Source: Taiwanofungus camphoratus (lineage: Eukaryota; Basidiomycota; Agaricomycetes; Polyporales; Taiwanofungaceae). Taken from it: a DNA stretch of 64,000 nt. The stretch's first letter is position 1, and each line of letters starts with the position of its first letter. Location: NCBI GenBank assembly GCA_003999685.1, contig CP021224.1, positions 2,294,001 to 2,358,000 on the forward strand, written 5' to 3'. Below are positions 49,073 through 61,293 of this stretch, one piece after another. The notes below the pieces were generated by a model, which did not search any database, was not told the origin of the DNA, and saw nothing but the letters and a program-made list of their open reading frames with translations. A program made the position numbers and the translations under genes.

Positions 49073-49790
49073 ATGTGTCATATGTTCCCAATCTCGAAGC
49101 TTGATTCAGACGACCTTGTCCGGAATATCTACGATTATGGCGCTTCGGAGTCAATAAAGGCAGTTATTCATGTGCTGCCTGCTTGGCTTCAAGTTGACGG
49201 AGTGGCATCTCCGTTTTCGAGTTCTTTCAACTTCCTCACTTCAACTTTGCTTGCGCCAGAAAACCTCTTCATGGCGAGGATAATGCAGTGTTCGGGCTGA
49301 GCATTGTGTGTTTTCAATGTACAACTTTGACATGCCGATCTTGCTGCAGATCGATTCATATTTCCAGTCGTATGAGCCGGTCAATTATACTATCATCACT
49401 CGAGGGGTATTCCCAGTGTCTCGAATACATGCAAGCGAAAGGGTGGTTCGATATGCCGAATATCCGTATCCTAAGAGGCCCCTGGCAAGACTTCATAGGC
49501 CCCAAGGCTTGCTCTGACATAAAGTGGCCAGCCAATGGCACGGGAGTCATAATCGAAGGTGTTGGGAAGTTCGATATTATCTACTTCGACACATTCAACG
49601 AAGGCTATCCGGGCCATCTCAAGTTTCTCGACTGCGTCCCAAATCTCCTTTCTAGCCTGTCTGCTCGGTTTTCCTTCTTCCATGGTCATTGCCGCAATTG
49701 GAAGATGGGCTATGAGATAGATAGTGGCCCCAACCTTCTCCGTTCTCACTTAAGTATATTCTTCGTGTTACGTTGCAGGTATCTGTAGAG
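49073..49790 (+). pseudogene. Rmt2-like (arginine N-methyltransferase 2 / GAMT family) remnant
   Basis: Blocks of a methyltransferase appear in order: an ankyrin-like start (SESIKAVIHVLPAWLQVDGVASPF), a former motif I region, QIDSYFQSYEPVNYTIIT, then in the next frame QCLEYMQAKGWFDMPNIRILRGPWQDFIGP and FDIIYFDTFNEGYPGHLKFLDCVPNLL with FSFFHGHC. Rmt2 proteins have ankyrin repeats followed by such a domain and methylate ribosomal protein Rpl12 in yeast. The middle joins only by a one-base shift near 49402, where an extra C fits, and the ankyrin part has a stop near 49298. No start codon or splice set gives an intact protein, so this is a pseudogene or fragment. The functional copy would be elsewhere in the genome. 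Confidence 0.62.
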
Positions 49791-51446
49791 GTTTCACAAC
49801 GACACGCGAATGACCTTGGTCTCGGCACCAAATGGGTTGGTGGGTGAATACATTGTATCAATATTACTCGAGGCATTGAATTTGCTCTTGTCTCTAGACT
49901 TTATGGTCGACCCCAAGAGACGATGTGGTCCGGTCTCAATGCGAAGAAAACAGGGACTGGTGGAGTGAGCATGCACATATACTCTCGGATCTAAATGACA
50001 CATGACACATCAACCCTTGACTACTCCAGGACCCTGAAGAAGACCATCCGTACAAGGTTCCAATTTCACCAATGGCGCCGACTATTCCACGCATCGTTCT
50101 ACCAGGAACAAGTTGGGCTGCCCTCACCAAAGACACCGAATGAGTTCTGCGAACTGGCTGAGTGTTGGCATGGCATAGGCCTGGTTCAGATGGCAGTTGA
50201 AAATGTATCAGAAGTGTACAATAGCATTTTATATTCAGCGTCAGTATTCAACCGCCTTGCAGTTCAAGTGTCCATTGTTGACTACGTTGATGAGGGGTTG
50301 AGGAGAGTGACTTCCGCGTCTGTGCTGCAGATCGGCGTCTATCGACGCGTCGTTCAGTGCACGTGGTCCGTCCTAGACATTCACCCCGAATGGAGGTTAT
50401 TGTTTTCTGTCACAAAACAGTATACATCGGTCGAAATTTGATCGCAAACCGGTTGCCATTCGTCTTAGCAGCTCTGTTACATTTATTGGCCCCTTTAAAT
50501 CGTTATAAAATTTTGCCGCTTACATCTGCGAAACTAAACAGTAAGCAAAGTCTTCCAACTGGACACAGCTGATGTTATGGTTGGTAGAGCTTTATTGTGC
50601 ACGAATGACCCGTGAACGTCTTGTAGTTCAATGTTACCTGGCTCAGTCAATGCAAGGTACTGTGAACAAGGTGTTGCTGGTATTCCTGTAGATGACATTC
50701 CGGTGGCTTTGTCGTTGTTGTGCCCGTTTGTCCCCGTCTCCACTCTACTTGTTTTCACGGTGAACAGTAGTTAAGGTGCGCTCGCTCCCTTGTCTGCAGG
50801 ATAGCAATTGCTCAGCTTGCAGTGATCGTCTGCAGGCGTGTTGCTCTGCGTCCTTTCGGCGGGCATCCAGCACTTGTTCTGGCATCGTCTAGAGAGGCAA
50901 GTCCTCTTATACTTGGTGTTCTTCAGCAGTGCCACGGTCGTCGATATGACATGTGCTCCGACCATCCACTTCATAGCAGTGCCATTGATCTAGCCCCTAC
51001 TTTCTATTCCATGCATAAATTGAGGGCGGTGGCTTGACGTTGTACCTCGTGTGCTGACACTGCGTTGCGCACCCTTAAGGGAGCATGTACCCACTTTCGG
51101 AATTTGTGTACCCGTGCGCTCATATGATGAACAGGGTCTGTCTACCCAAATAATGTTGGCCTTGTCTTCCGACGACGCGCGTACTCCCCATCGATACGCA
51201 GAATGCTTGAGAAGCCCGTTGTGTACTGCATCATGGCTGTTTTCGTTAAGGTCCGACGCTCGGGAACACGTCCAACGTCGGCTGGTGAATTCAGTCGGGC
51301 AGCTCTGCCAGAAGACATGTCCAGTGAGGCTATATCTGTCTATGCTTGGACCGTCCCTGAGTACTATGTAACCTGCGGCGTCGCGCCACCAATAACGATT
51401 TTATTCGTGTCTTGCATTCCATCCTCGAAACATTGTAATCTTTGCT
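49791..51446. other. Intergenic stretch
   Basis: Short frames on both strands. One stretch near 50028-50125 (+) reads DPEEDHPYKVPISPMAPTIPRIV and ends at a stop; it looks like an exon fragment but has no partner exon. No repeat is evident. Confidence 0.4.
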
Positions 51447-52964
51447 ATGCTTATGGGCAAAGGCCACAAGGACAAAGGCCGCAAGAGCAAGGGCAAGCGA
51501 CGTCGCGGAGATAACGAAGGGGATGGGCCTCCGCTCCGTCTTCAAAGGAAGCTACAAATGCTTCCGCATGAAGGAGTCTGTTCATGGCTGTCTTTTTTTT
51601 TGCGATCGACTTAGTGCTAATAGTGTGCACAGTTCCAAGTCTGGGGGCAGCGATGGAGCCCTAGGACCTCCGCCTCTAATGACCTGACGCAGACGGATAC
51701 TGAGGCCTCCTCTCAGGCAGGTACTTCAAATGCAAGCGCAGCTGCGTCTTTCGGGCAGTCGTTCACTCCCGTGTCGCATCTTCCAGACAAGACTTCGCTT
51801 TTGCATGTGTCTTCCACTAGTCCTGTCTTACTGGAGGACAGCATTTCGTTTGGGTCCCCAGAACGACCTCTATCTCTTCCTCTAACACCCCAGAACGACA
51901 CAACCTGCTCGGTCCCAGATTTCGAGCCCCGCGACTACCAATTTGTCACAGCGCCACACTCCACCTCAGTCGTTACTCATACGCCAACGGCATCCAGACG
52001 GACCTGCGCTCAGTCGTGCAGTCCCAGACGTCAGAGCCGGGGGAGACGCGGTAGTGCGAGACGTCATGATCGGAATGTAGGATCAGACTTGTCTTCAAGA
52101 CTGGTTCCCCTCTCCGGAGAAACCGTGATGCACAGATTACAAGACGATGGCCTTCGTCGAGCTAGCGATCCGGGCGTATCATTGGTCGACTATAGTCAAC
52201 ACTGGGTCTCTAACCCACAGTCAATGTGGCCCTTAGCTTCTCCGGCTTACTATTCGAGCAGCGTGACCGACGCATCGTCTCTCTGTTTTCCTCCACCTTC
52301 TAGCTCATCTGCCGTAACAGATTTTGGATCGTCCGGTGCTAGTCCATTGGTAGTTAATGACGATCCAAGACAAATATCGTGGCCATTACATGAACCTCTA
52401 CTCCCTGCATTAGAAGAAGCATCACAGGCCACAACCTCTCATGCACCACTTCCTAAGCTCGAGCCTATTTACAGAGGTTCCGCCGATGCATATTTTGGGG
52501 TACCCGAAATAGGTGACCCATCTACGGCTCCTTCGGACGCTTCAATTGAATCGTTGGTAGGCTTGACTGATGGTACAGCGTATCCCGGACGGGCTGCTTG
52601 GCCTTTGAATCCATGGCTGTTTCAGGAGATGGAACATAATCCAGGTAATACCAAGCCCAGAATCCACGTATCCTGGTTTGCTGACCTAAGATATCCAGTA
52701 AATCTCACTGCTTCTACCGTGCCCTCCCGATTTGTCCAGTATGTTGACGATAATGATATCGACTGGGTTCATGCGGTGCAGCAGGTCCAACACGCTCAGT
52801 CAGAGGGATTCGAAGACGATACCTATATTTCGATGGATACTGATCCTCTCCAGCTTGCCTCTACTGTCAAAGGACAAGAGCACCGTGCTACCGTCTCGCA
52901 GAGTTCATCCATCCATCAATGGCTATCTGGTTGTGGCGATACTCATTCCACCATGCCTTCATAG
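51447..52964 (+). CDS. Unrecognised, probably disordered protein
   Basis: Two exons (51447-51575 and 51633-52964) join in phase to 486 residues; the intron (57 bp) has GT-AG ends, a CTAAT branch-like word and a pyrimidine run. The start is lysine-rich (GKGHKDKGRKSKGKRRRG) and could be nuclear or nucleic-acid binding. Then come Ser/Thr/Pro-rich stretches, a second basic patch near residue 130 (RRQSRGRRGSARRH), and an acidic, aromatic C-terminal third with repeated WP and DTDPL-like words. The long open frame and clean splice argue for a gene. I know no family for it. A transcription regulator is one possibility, not shown. Confidence 0.6.
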
Positions 52965-55304
52965 CTGCCATCATTACTCTCTCTCTGTGAATACCGTGTT
53001 CTCTGCTTACGCGCATGGTCACTCATAATCACCCGAATCTAGGTTGGGATCACTACGTAGTATATAGTCCTTCAGCTAGTATGTAATTGTGCTTTTCGTT
53101 TGTAGATCTTATGCCGGTCACAGTAGGACATCTTGACCGAGCATTGTATAGAAGGTTACCGTCGAGTAGTTGTATGAGGCTTTGATTACTCTCTATAAGG
53201 ACATTGCATACTTCGTTCATCAAAATAACTCTTAAATCGCTTCAACTTCTGTTAGACTCGAGTTCTGGTTCATGCGGATACCCGCCCCTGTTGTCGATGA
53301 TCTAGTTGGTGAGTGCTGCATATTAGAACTGAGATCCTTAAGCAAGTAAAAACGAACTACATCAGACATCGAAAGTTACATAATAAATTTACTTTCAAAC
53401 ATTAATATGTCACTGAATCAAAGCATCATACTGAATTACTAGGACGTACATATTCCCAAATCATCAGGGACATATAACATAGAGTTGATGTGTCCAAGTG
53501 CAAGGGTCAGAAGTCTCTTATGAGCAATCATGTTCTGCTTAAGTACATGATCACTCATAACAGACCGCTGACTCGTGTCCTCCAGATCAATCGGTTGTGT
53601 TTCTGTGTGTGAAATGACCGGCAACGACGAAGGACGTGGGGAAAGCCTTACCTACTAGAAGCGTTATACAAACCATCATCAGTACGCGATTGTCGAACAG
53701 AAGCAGAACGCCTGACGCCAGTGGGACGAGTACTTCTTGATTCTTTTATACTAGCCCTTTTATTGTCTCCCCTTCCCAAATCAATCATCATCGTGGCGTC
53801 TGGCCCTGGTAATTGTTCCGGCTGTTATTATGCATGCTTTTTGTGTTCGCGAGCTGATCCCCGAGTTGACACTGTTACGTTCAATTGTCCCCATAGTAGA
53901 GTTCTCGGTAGCCTCCGTTGCTGACCATGGCAGTCAATCCATATCTGGTAAGTAGATATATTATATGGAGTTCTGTCATGTACTTTAGAGTGCACCGAAA
54001 AATGGCTCTAAACAGGATGGAAGAATGCCAAGAGCTCGAGGCACGGAGGTCGAAGGAAGCCGCATTCAGTCTGCCTGGGCATAGAAAATATTGGACGTAA
54101 AGCTTTCCCATAATACTTGGAGCTGGCGACACTGTAAGGCATTCCGCTCTGATCGCCTAGGGTGCCATCATGATACGACAATTTTTATTAGGAATTTGTC
54201 ATGTTCAAGTTCTCAAAATGTTATGCGGGCAAACATGCCCGCAGTGTCCAGGCGCTCCTTTGTCGGTCATGGGCCCATAGCTGCTTTTTTCTAATGATGA
54301 CCTCTCACTGTTTCACGTCAATCTCAGACTCCACCAGGAAAAATCAGGGTAGCTCCTGATGCTACGGCAACTACAACCAAATCTGTAGCACTATATAGTG
54401 CTATAGATTGGGGATGTAGCAAATCCAGCTACATAGTTACCTGCATTTTTCCTGATGAGTCGTGCATGCAAGACCGTGCCAGGGACGACAATTTGCGACA
54501 CTGCTCTGGGTCTGTCGACATGTAGCCTGCCAATGGAGGATGCTCGATGTTTGCCTGGTTGATAGCACGTCCATACCACTTCCACATATCAACATGTATG
54601 TAGTACGGATCAACTCGTTCTAATCCATCAGAAACCCTAACTTGATGCATGGATCGTGCGCCCTTTTGCATACACTCTTGCGTCATTATCTGGGAATCAG
54701 GGGTCTAGGCAATGTTGATGAAGCTTAAGAAACCTCAGATTAGAGGGGTCATCTTTCGCTTTTTGGGGCTTAGGCGCTCCCTATTCTCAATCTCATCGTT
54801 CTGTCGCTTCGGTATGACGGGGTTGGGTGCCGATGGGTTGTTGTGATCCCTTGTTAAACTGTTCTGTGGAATGGTACTGCAGCGCCTTGCGTAGTTGACG
54901 TTCTCGGCAAATTAGATGAATCTTTATGGTGCTAGAAAGTGCGTTCCCCATATTTCGTTATTAAGGCCAATAGTCCATGCAATGCAGATACAGATTGCTA
55001 TAAAGGCGTACTATATAAGGCAATCCATACGGTACGGTTGGTAGAGGCGTAGCATCCTAGAGTCCGAAACACCCAGAGTTGCCCAGCCAAGCAACATCAG
55101 TCATTTGAAGCTACGTAAGTTCAGGAGGCATGGCGCGGTGTCCATAAAAATGCGAAATGCATGCCACGGCGCAGGATGTGGGGATGAAATCACAGAATAG
55201 GCCCAAAACAATATAAATTGCAGGGATATCTAGATGATGAAATGAGAATGGAACAATAGCACAACATGTGGAGAGGAAAAATGTGAATGAAAGATAAAGT
55301 CTCG
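52965..55304. other. Gene-poor stretch
   Basis: About 2.3 kb with no convincing gene. It holds the MITE-like palindrome at 54327-54461. A two-exon mini-frame at 53926-54080 (MAVNPYL, intron gtaagt to tttag, then about 30 codons) has good splice signals but encodes under 40 residues. Confidence 0.45.
54327..54461. mobile_element. MITE-like imperfect palindrome (about 135 bp)
   Basis: The two ends are inverted copies: left CAGGAAAAATCAGGGTAGCT (54335-54354) against right, read on the other strand, CAGGAAAAATGCAGGTAACT (54454-54435). Matching extends outward to GACTC/GAGTC. The centre is an exact 18-bp palindrome TAGCACTATATAGTGCTA at 54386-54403. The whole can fold into a long hairpin. This is the shape of a non-autonomous DNA transposon; an RNA hairpin gene is an alternative. 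No clear target-site duplication was seen. Confidence 0.6.
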
Positions 55305-57990
55305 TTACTTTCGTCTCTGCTGTTGCTGCCAGATCGATAGGGGCATATCCTCGTCCTCGTTCGATCGTCGATGATTCTGCACAACAGCATGTGCGCTCGA
55401 GCCCTTCTTGATCTTCCCGTTGACCTGATGCATTGTGGGCACAGGAGGAGCAGCTGAGGCAGACAATGACCGTCCTGGAAGCCTTCCGCCACTGTATGGT
55501 TGCTTCTCCTGGGCCGGAGTATAGCGATTCGCAGGTGGTGGAGAGCGTGTACGACGCGGAGAGGTGCTGGGGGACGGCGAAGAGCTTGGTGGAGAAGAGG
55601 ATCGCGGCGGTGGGGAGTTTCGCGACGTAGCTAGCGAAGAGTTAGATAACCATGTTTGCTCTACAGCAACAGGAGGCATCGCGCCAGGCGGCAGTGACCC
55701 GCCGACCACCAACGGGGAGTACTGTTGAGTCTGGACCGGAATGTTGCCCATGTTATAGAAACCATTGCTCATGGACTGCGGCTGCGGCTGCACTAGCTGC
55801 ACGCCATACTGCGACGGCGGGGCAGTCGGCGGTCTGCTGATAGGCTGCGCTTGATAGCCACTTGCCGTGGCAGGAACAGAAGACGTTCGCGCGAGACTAG
55901 ACCCACCAGACCCATTCCCTAATGGCGTATAGCCATATTCTTGCTCCATGACCCGATGCTGCATCTCGTACTGGGGCCCACGCACTGGCATTTCTGCCCT
56001 CCGTGAGCCAGGTGCAAGCGAACCAGCCGTTGGCGTCTTGGTCAGACTACCACGACGTTGTCGGTCCTTCTGCTCCTGTTCCCTTTCTAGTCGTTCTTTC
56101 TCCGCTCTTTCCTGCTCCTCACGCTCCCGCTGTTCCCGTTCCTGCTGCTCCTTCTCAGCAGGTGTCGGCATGGTCTGAGGTTGGCCGGTCCCGCTGGCCG
56201 GCGTAGGGGTCTGAGCTTTGTTGATGACGCCCAGGTACCAGAACATCAGATTGCTGATCAGGACCTGTTCATAGAGTGGTCGGCGTGGATTAGCAAGTTT
56301 GATATGACTCAGGCGGTAGATCGCGCGTTCGACATGGATGGGATAGCGAGCATAGGCTCCGGCGAGCTGTGGCGATGGCGAAGGAACGTAGTTCCTAGAT
56401 GACTTTGATGCGCCGAGGAGTGCAGCAGCTGTCTCGCGTCCTGAAGTCCCGATACCAAGGGGCGGAGAGCTCTCCTCCTGCTTCTTCTTGCTACCAAACA
56501 ACGAGCCAAGCCAACTAGAATCTTTGTCCTTCTCTCGATCACGGTGGTCCTTGTCCTTATGATTCTTCTTACTGCTTTTGTCGCTCCCCCACTTGCCGAA
56601 GAGCCCTCCCTTCTTATCCTTTTCTCGTCGTTGATCAGAAATGCTTGGAGACGGGGAATGATAAGGCGGGGCTTCTTGTAGAGAAGGGCGAGGCTGAGAG
56701 CTTGTCGAAGGAGGTGCAGTTGGCACAGACTCGGGGGAAGGAGACCGTGGGGACACAGCAGGGACAGGAATGACAGGGACCGCGGCGCGCTGCGGCTGCG
56801 GATGATGGAGGACAGGAGATATGGTAGGAGTAATATCATCCTCTAGTACGGGCTCGGAGGTTTCTGTATGTGAAAAGGTGGAAGGTGGTGAGGAAAGAGA
56901 TGCCGACTCTAAAGAAGGTTCAGGCGTCGTAGCGGTAGCAAGACCTTCTGTATCCTCAGGCTCCTCTGACGCATACGCGTCGTAAATCAATGCTTCCTCA
57001 CTATATGATTCCGGTCGTGCTAGAGGTGGAATCTCCGACACCTCTGAGTTCGCTCGAGATCGTCGACTTGGCTCTGCATCGCCATGATCGCTGGAAGACA
57101 TGTCGCTGGAGGTCCGTGGCTCTTGCATTGTTGCAGCACGATTTATCGATTTTCGCCGACTGCGTGTAGCAGTGAATCGATGAGAACCCTCTCCCGTCAT
57201 CCCGGGTTTCCTGATTTTGGTTCGTGCCGCACGACGCAGAACCTGACCTGGACGAGGTACAATGATCGGCGAGTCCGCATCGTCGCCCAGTTCCGGTATA
57301 TCGTCCATCTGGTCGATGACTGCACACGGAGTTGTATCAACACATAAAGCGCCAGAGAGAAATATATCTACCTGACGGCGCTACATTATAACTAAGACTT
57401 CTCCTCAAGACGCTCCTCAGTTTTGTAGGATCGTCGCTTTTCGAGGCCTCCTCCGCCAACTCCTCCAGTTTCTGCAGGTCGTTTATTGTCAGCTGCGGCC
57501 CAGAGTTGGCAAAGACGCTCGTCCTGTTTTGTCGAAGGGGTACAACACTTTCTTCCTCTTCTCCTACTCCATCGTTTGCTGATGGCTTGTACTGTCTGCT
57601 GAGCATTGATCGCTTCCGACCAAGCTCAGAGCCGGTTGAGGTAGAGCGAGCCAACACCCCAACTTCATCGACCGGGGCACGAGCATGCTCCTTCAGAAAC
57701 TGCCTAAACTCTGCAGGCGCAATTTCAGGATGAAGGCGTGCCGGAACCCAGAAGAGATGGAACGGATCGTCTTTTGCATCGGCCGAGCTGGTGTCGCTGC
57801 CATCTTCATGTGAGCTGCTGCTCGAGTCATCGGCGGGAGACCAGTAGGCTGTAGTGGATGATGCCTGAGACGAGGCACCTGGTAAATCCGGATCCAGAAT
57901 GAGGGAACCAGGACCGCCAGCGGTTGAACGTCTTCTGATATCACGGAGAGCCTCTACCTCTCGCTGGATTTCGTACTCGGACGGTTGCAT
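55305..57990 (-). CDS. ZDS1: Zds1-family protein
   Basis: In yeast, Zds1/Zds2 bind and steer PP2A-Cdc55 in mitotic entry and exit and affect mRNA export. Two exons (57990-57372, 57319-55305) give 877 residues. The N-terminus has EIQREVEALRDIRRRST and, near residue 80, the conserved FHLFWVPARLHPEIAPAEFRQFLKEH. The C-terminal Zds domain, VERAIYRLSHIKLANPRRPLYEQVLISNLMFWYLGVIN, lies around residues 530-570. Between them is a long Ser/Pro-rich region with a basic KDKDHRDREKDKD stretch just before the domain; after it comes a Glu/Arg-rich helix and a Pro-rich tail. The order matches the family, though the tail after the Zds domain is longer than in yeast, where the domain is terminal. Upstream, 58050-58280 (-) may be 5-prime UTR with an intron. 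Confidence 0.9.
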
Positions 57991-59521
57991 CGCAGGCTGC
58001 TAAGAAGACATTGATCAGGCGAGCGACCGGTATACCTGTCTTTGTACTCGCCTGCGGTTCTTCCACAGGGGTCGTTTGTCACGATGGTCGTGGTCGTCGA
58101 GGCGGTCGCAGTCGACGAGGAGCACGAGACGAGCTTGCCGGGTATGCAACTGCACCAGCGGCTGCAGCCTTGATCAGGGCCTTCACTTCTCTGGCACGCG
58201 GTGGCGCGGCATTGACATGCCGGACCTTATGTCTCAATATTTTCGGCGCCGATTTACGGGACCGCCCGAAATGCGACATGAGCTATAGTGCTCTATTCGT
58301 CGCTCTGTTACCGACAATGAAAGGAACGCCTTCATATCAACGGAGAACTCGCTGTAATTGACTACTCAGAAGATCTCGCTGGTCTAATTCTAGATGAGTT
58401 TACACCGTTCGAGCTCCCACTACACTCGTGGAAAATTGTCTCATGCTTACGGGAGTTTTCCGGATATTTTCATCTCCCCCATGTCTAACATGCTGAGCTG
58501 TCGACACCTCCAACATTGGGCTCAACGAGGCCACTAGGTGACACAGGAGCGTCTTGGATCTCAATCGTTTTATAATCGTGGTGTGACGCGTGAGGGACAA
58601 CGCTCCAAATGGACTGAACCACTTACTGGCGCACTGCTCATGTGAAAAACATGTCGGACCGACTGCTACTTTACCCTTTATGTGAACTGCTTCATTGCCC
58701 AAGTCCACCTAGAAGGGAACTCTACTCACGCAACGTGTCTGTCGGATCCCGCGTAAAGAGCGGTTGGATACGCCAATTCTACGGCACGCAATTAACGGTC
58801 CGGTCGAGCAAGCATACTAATGTCATCGCACCGATACTACTTTTGAGTGATGCTCTGTAAAAAGCGTAGTCAACATTGGTGCAAAAATTGCAGGGCAGTC
58901 ATGTCCCAGTTGCACAGGTTGACTGGTGTACGCTGACTGCTCCATATTCAGCCACTGAAAGGCAGGAATTTGACTAGTTAGTCAAGTGATATGATTACTG
59001 GAAAGGTGACTAAGGCCGACCTTCATTTTTTACAGTGACATGCAGTGTGCATGTCGTGGTTGGCAGGGATACGGTGCCATTTGGTATACGCCTTGTTACT
59101 TGGCACTAAGGTAATTGTGAATTTATTGCCCAATCTGCATTTTTGGCCTTCATTTAGTACGTTCATTGTCACATCATGATGAACTGTGTCAACCACTATC
59201 AATGATGCTGCATTGTGGTTGTGCCTCCTTGGAGAAACAGCCCGTGTAGTTTGCGGAGGGTGTGGTACTTATCACGCATTACTGAATCGTGTAAAATATT
59301 CGTTGATTACACATGCTCAACAGATTCCAAAGATCCTGGTCCTACCATAAGGACTACATAGCCGTGACTTTTGGATTAAGCCCGGGTATTTCAGCTATCA
59401 CTGACGTCTGATATGCGCTCAAAAAGTAACGCTCAGCTCGGCTGTCTCAATGTTCATCAATGCCATCAAGAATAACTGGAAGGGAAGTAATCTTACGGAA
59501 TGATTATTTATGCCTGCTGGG
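57991..59521. other. Intergenic stretch
   Basis: Holds the ZDS1 upstream region. A minus-strand frame at 58279-58079 (MSHFGRSRKSAPKI) is basic and ends in a stop before ZDS1; it may be an upstream frame or UTR. The part from about 58860 to 59330 has fewer CpG than its surroundings and may be an old decayed repeat, but no family was recognised. Confidence 0.4.
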
Positions 59522-60623
59522 TTATACAGGGCCAGAGGTAATCTTATGCATCGTGAATAGAGATCGAATCCGACAGTGGTAAACGAACTGTTTGTTCTCG
59601 GTATCGTAAACATGGCTCATTCTGTATCCCTCCTCCGACCACGATTCATACTGACCTATATCTGCTAATAGGCTCTGCGTCTTGCGCCTGACTATTGCAA
59701 GGCAGTCCATTCCCAGCGGGAAATGCAGAGGAGGGCCAGGCAGTAATGCGAGTCGATATATGGCCTGAGTGGCCTTTTCTGCACTACCGATATAGATCGA
59801 ATCGCTCAACATGTGCTGGCGGGTGACAACGGGCACAGTCCCAGGTTTCATGTAGGCAGGATGAGGAGCCTGCACCACTGCGTTGTCGCCAATCCTTGTT
59901 TTGAACCGACCTGGTTTAACAAGCGTTATCTGCCTGCATATTCACATCAATTCATACCTTCTAAATATCAGACCCCTCACCTTGATATTCCAGTCTGGAT
60001 CTAGTTCTGCGGCGAGGGTTTCACTGAACCCTTCCAGCGCTGTTTTACTGTAACGTTACAAACTGTGGTTGCCTCCGGCGCTAGGCTGAGTATACATACC
60101 AGACTTCGCTGCATTGTAGAAGCCAAGGAGAGGGTACACGCTTATACCGTTCACAGAGGACATCTGAAGGAGTCTCCCTCCAGACGGCTCGTTCGCTTCG
60201 CGGAAGAACTTCACAGCTTCCCGACTGATATTCGCCGCGCCCCAGAAGTTCGCCTCGATCAAAGACCGAGCAACATTGTCCGGTGTGCTTTCGATTTCAC
60301 CAAAAACAGCATACCCGGCGTTGTTGAACATCGATACGTTCGAACGCCTCCCTCGCCTCGATGAAAGCGTCAACAATTTCCTGCGGCTTGCAGACATCAA
60401 GCTTCACAACGAGGAGCTTGTCCAGGGGATATTGGGAAGATAGATCCTTGAGGACTTCCGGCTTCCTAAGAGTGGCGACTACGAAATCCCCGTTCTTCAA
60501 GACATATTCCGCCATCAGCCTCCCAAGGCCAGAAGAAGATCCGGTTACTTGGCCTTGAGTTTAGGTCAGTATTCCATGCGTAGAACAAATACTCTCACTA
60601 AACCAAATTTTAGGAGACGACAT
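59522..60623 (-). pseudogene. Short-chain dehydrogenase, copy 1 with a broken frame
   Basis: Classical SDR fold: MSSPKIWFI then TGSSSGLGRL, KLDVCKP, NNAGYAV, SSVNG, active-site YNAAK and a C-terminal GMDCLAIVRRKTQSLL segment. Four exons (60623-60599, 60547-60100, 60039-59981, 59929-59522) match those of the next gene in position. Exon 2 is 448 bp against 453 bp in copy 2; five bases are missing just before NNAG near 60332, which shifts the frame in the middle of the Rossmann domain. The rest stays open, so the break is recent or a sequence error. The C-terminus is 30 residues longer than in copy 2, and the usual EPGWF is KPGRF here. Confidence 0.8.
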
Positions 60624-61293
60624 TACGCGGGATGTCTGTTATATACATGATACCGAGATACTGAAGTACGCACGACGCTATGCCTCGCTCTGCGGAATCG
60701 ATATATAAGCTGTCCATAGCATCTATCACGGCATGCACCTACCTCATACACTATATTCGATTATACAGTTACCGAAGGCATGACCCGCCCAGTAAGCACA
60801 TGACAAGAGCTCTTCCGTTAGGGCTGTAAACGCTCCTTTCGAGTGCATTCACATTGCAAGTGCGACCTCATAATCAGGTCCCTGCACAAAGTTGCTTACT
60901 TCGCTGCAATACAAGCGCAAGTGCTTACTGTTTAAAGCTCCAAGTGATGAGTTTGAAGTTATGTGCAAGAAACAAGAAGCGAAACAATTCGTCTACGTAA
61001 AGGACAGTGAACCCTTTGCTTTGCATGGCACCTACTATCTGCATCACGAGACCTGAGTATACAGTGTTTCTGCACCATACTTTCTCAGTGTCCTACAAAC
61101 GCGCACAGTAAACTTTACGTTGTTCCTTGGTCTGCGGTCGAGCCTTCTCCGTCAAGACGGACTTCAGCTTCTGCAATCAGTTGAAAATCCGGTGCAAGGT
61201 TTAGATACTACAGTGACGATCAACATCCATGCGCACGCTTCTGAAAATCAAAGTATTTGAATACATACAGCTAACGAGCCTCGCACGATTCGT
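60624..61293. other. Intergenic stretch between the SDR copies
   Basis: About 670 bp separating the two tandem dehydrogenase genes. It should hold the former promoter of copy 1. No repeat or supported open frame. Confidence 0.45.

Noticed and set aside
53926-54080. Small two-exon frame with consensus splice sites
   Set aside because: It codes for fewer than 40 residues, has no known motif and lies in gene-poor DNA; kept only as a note.
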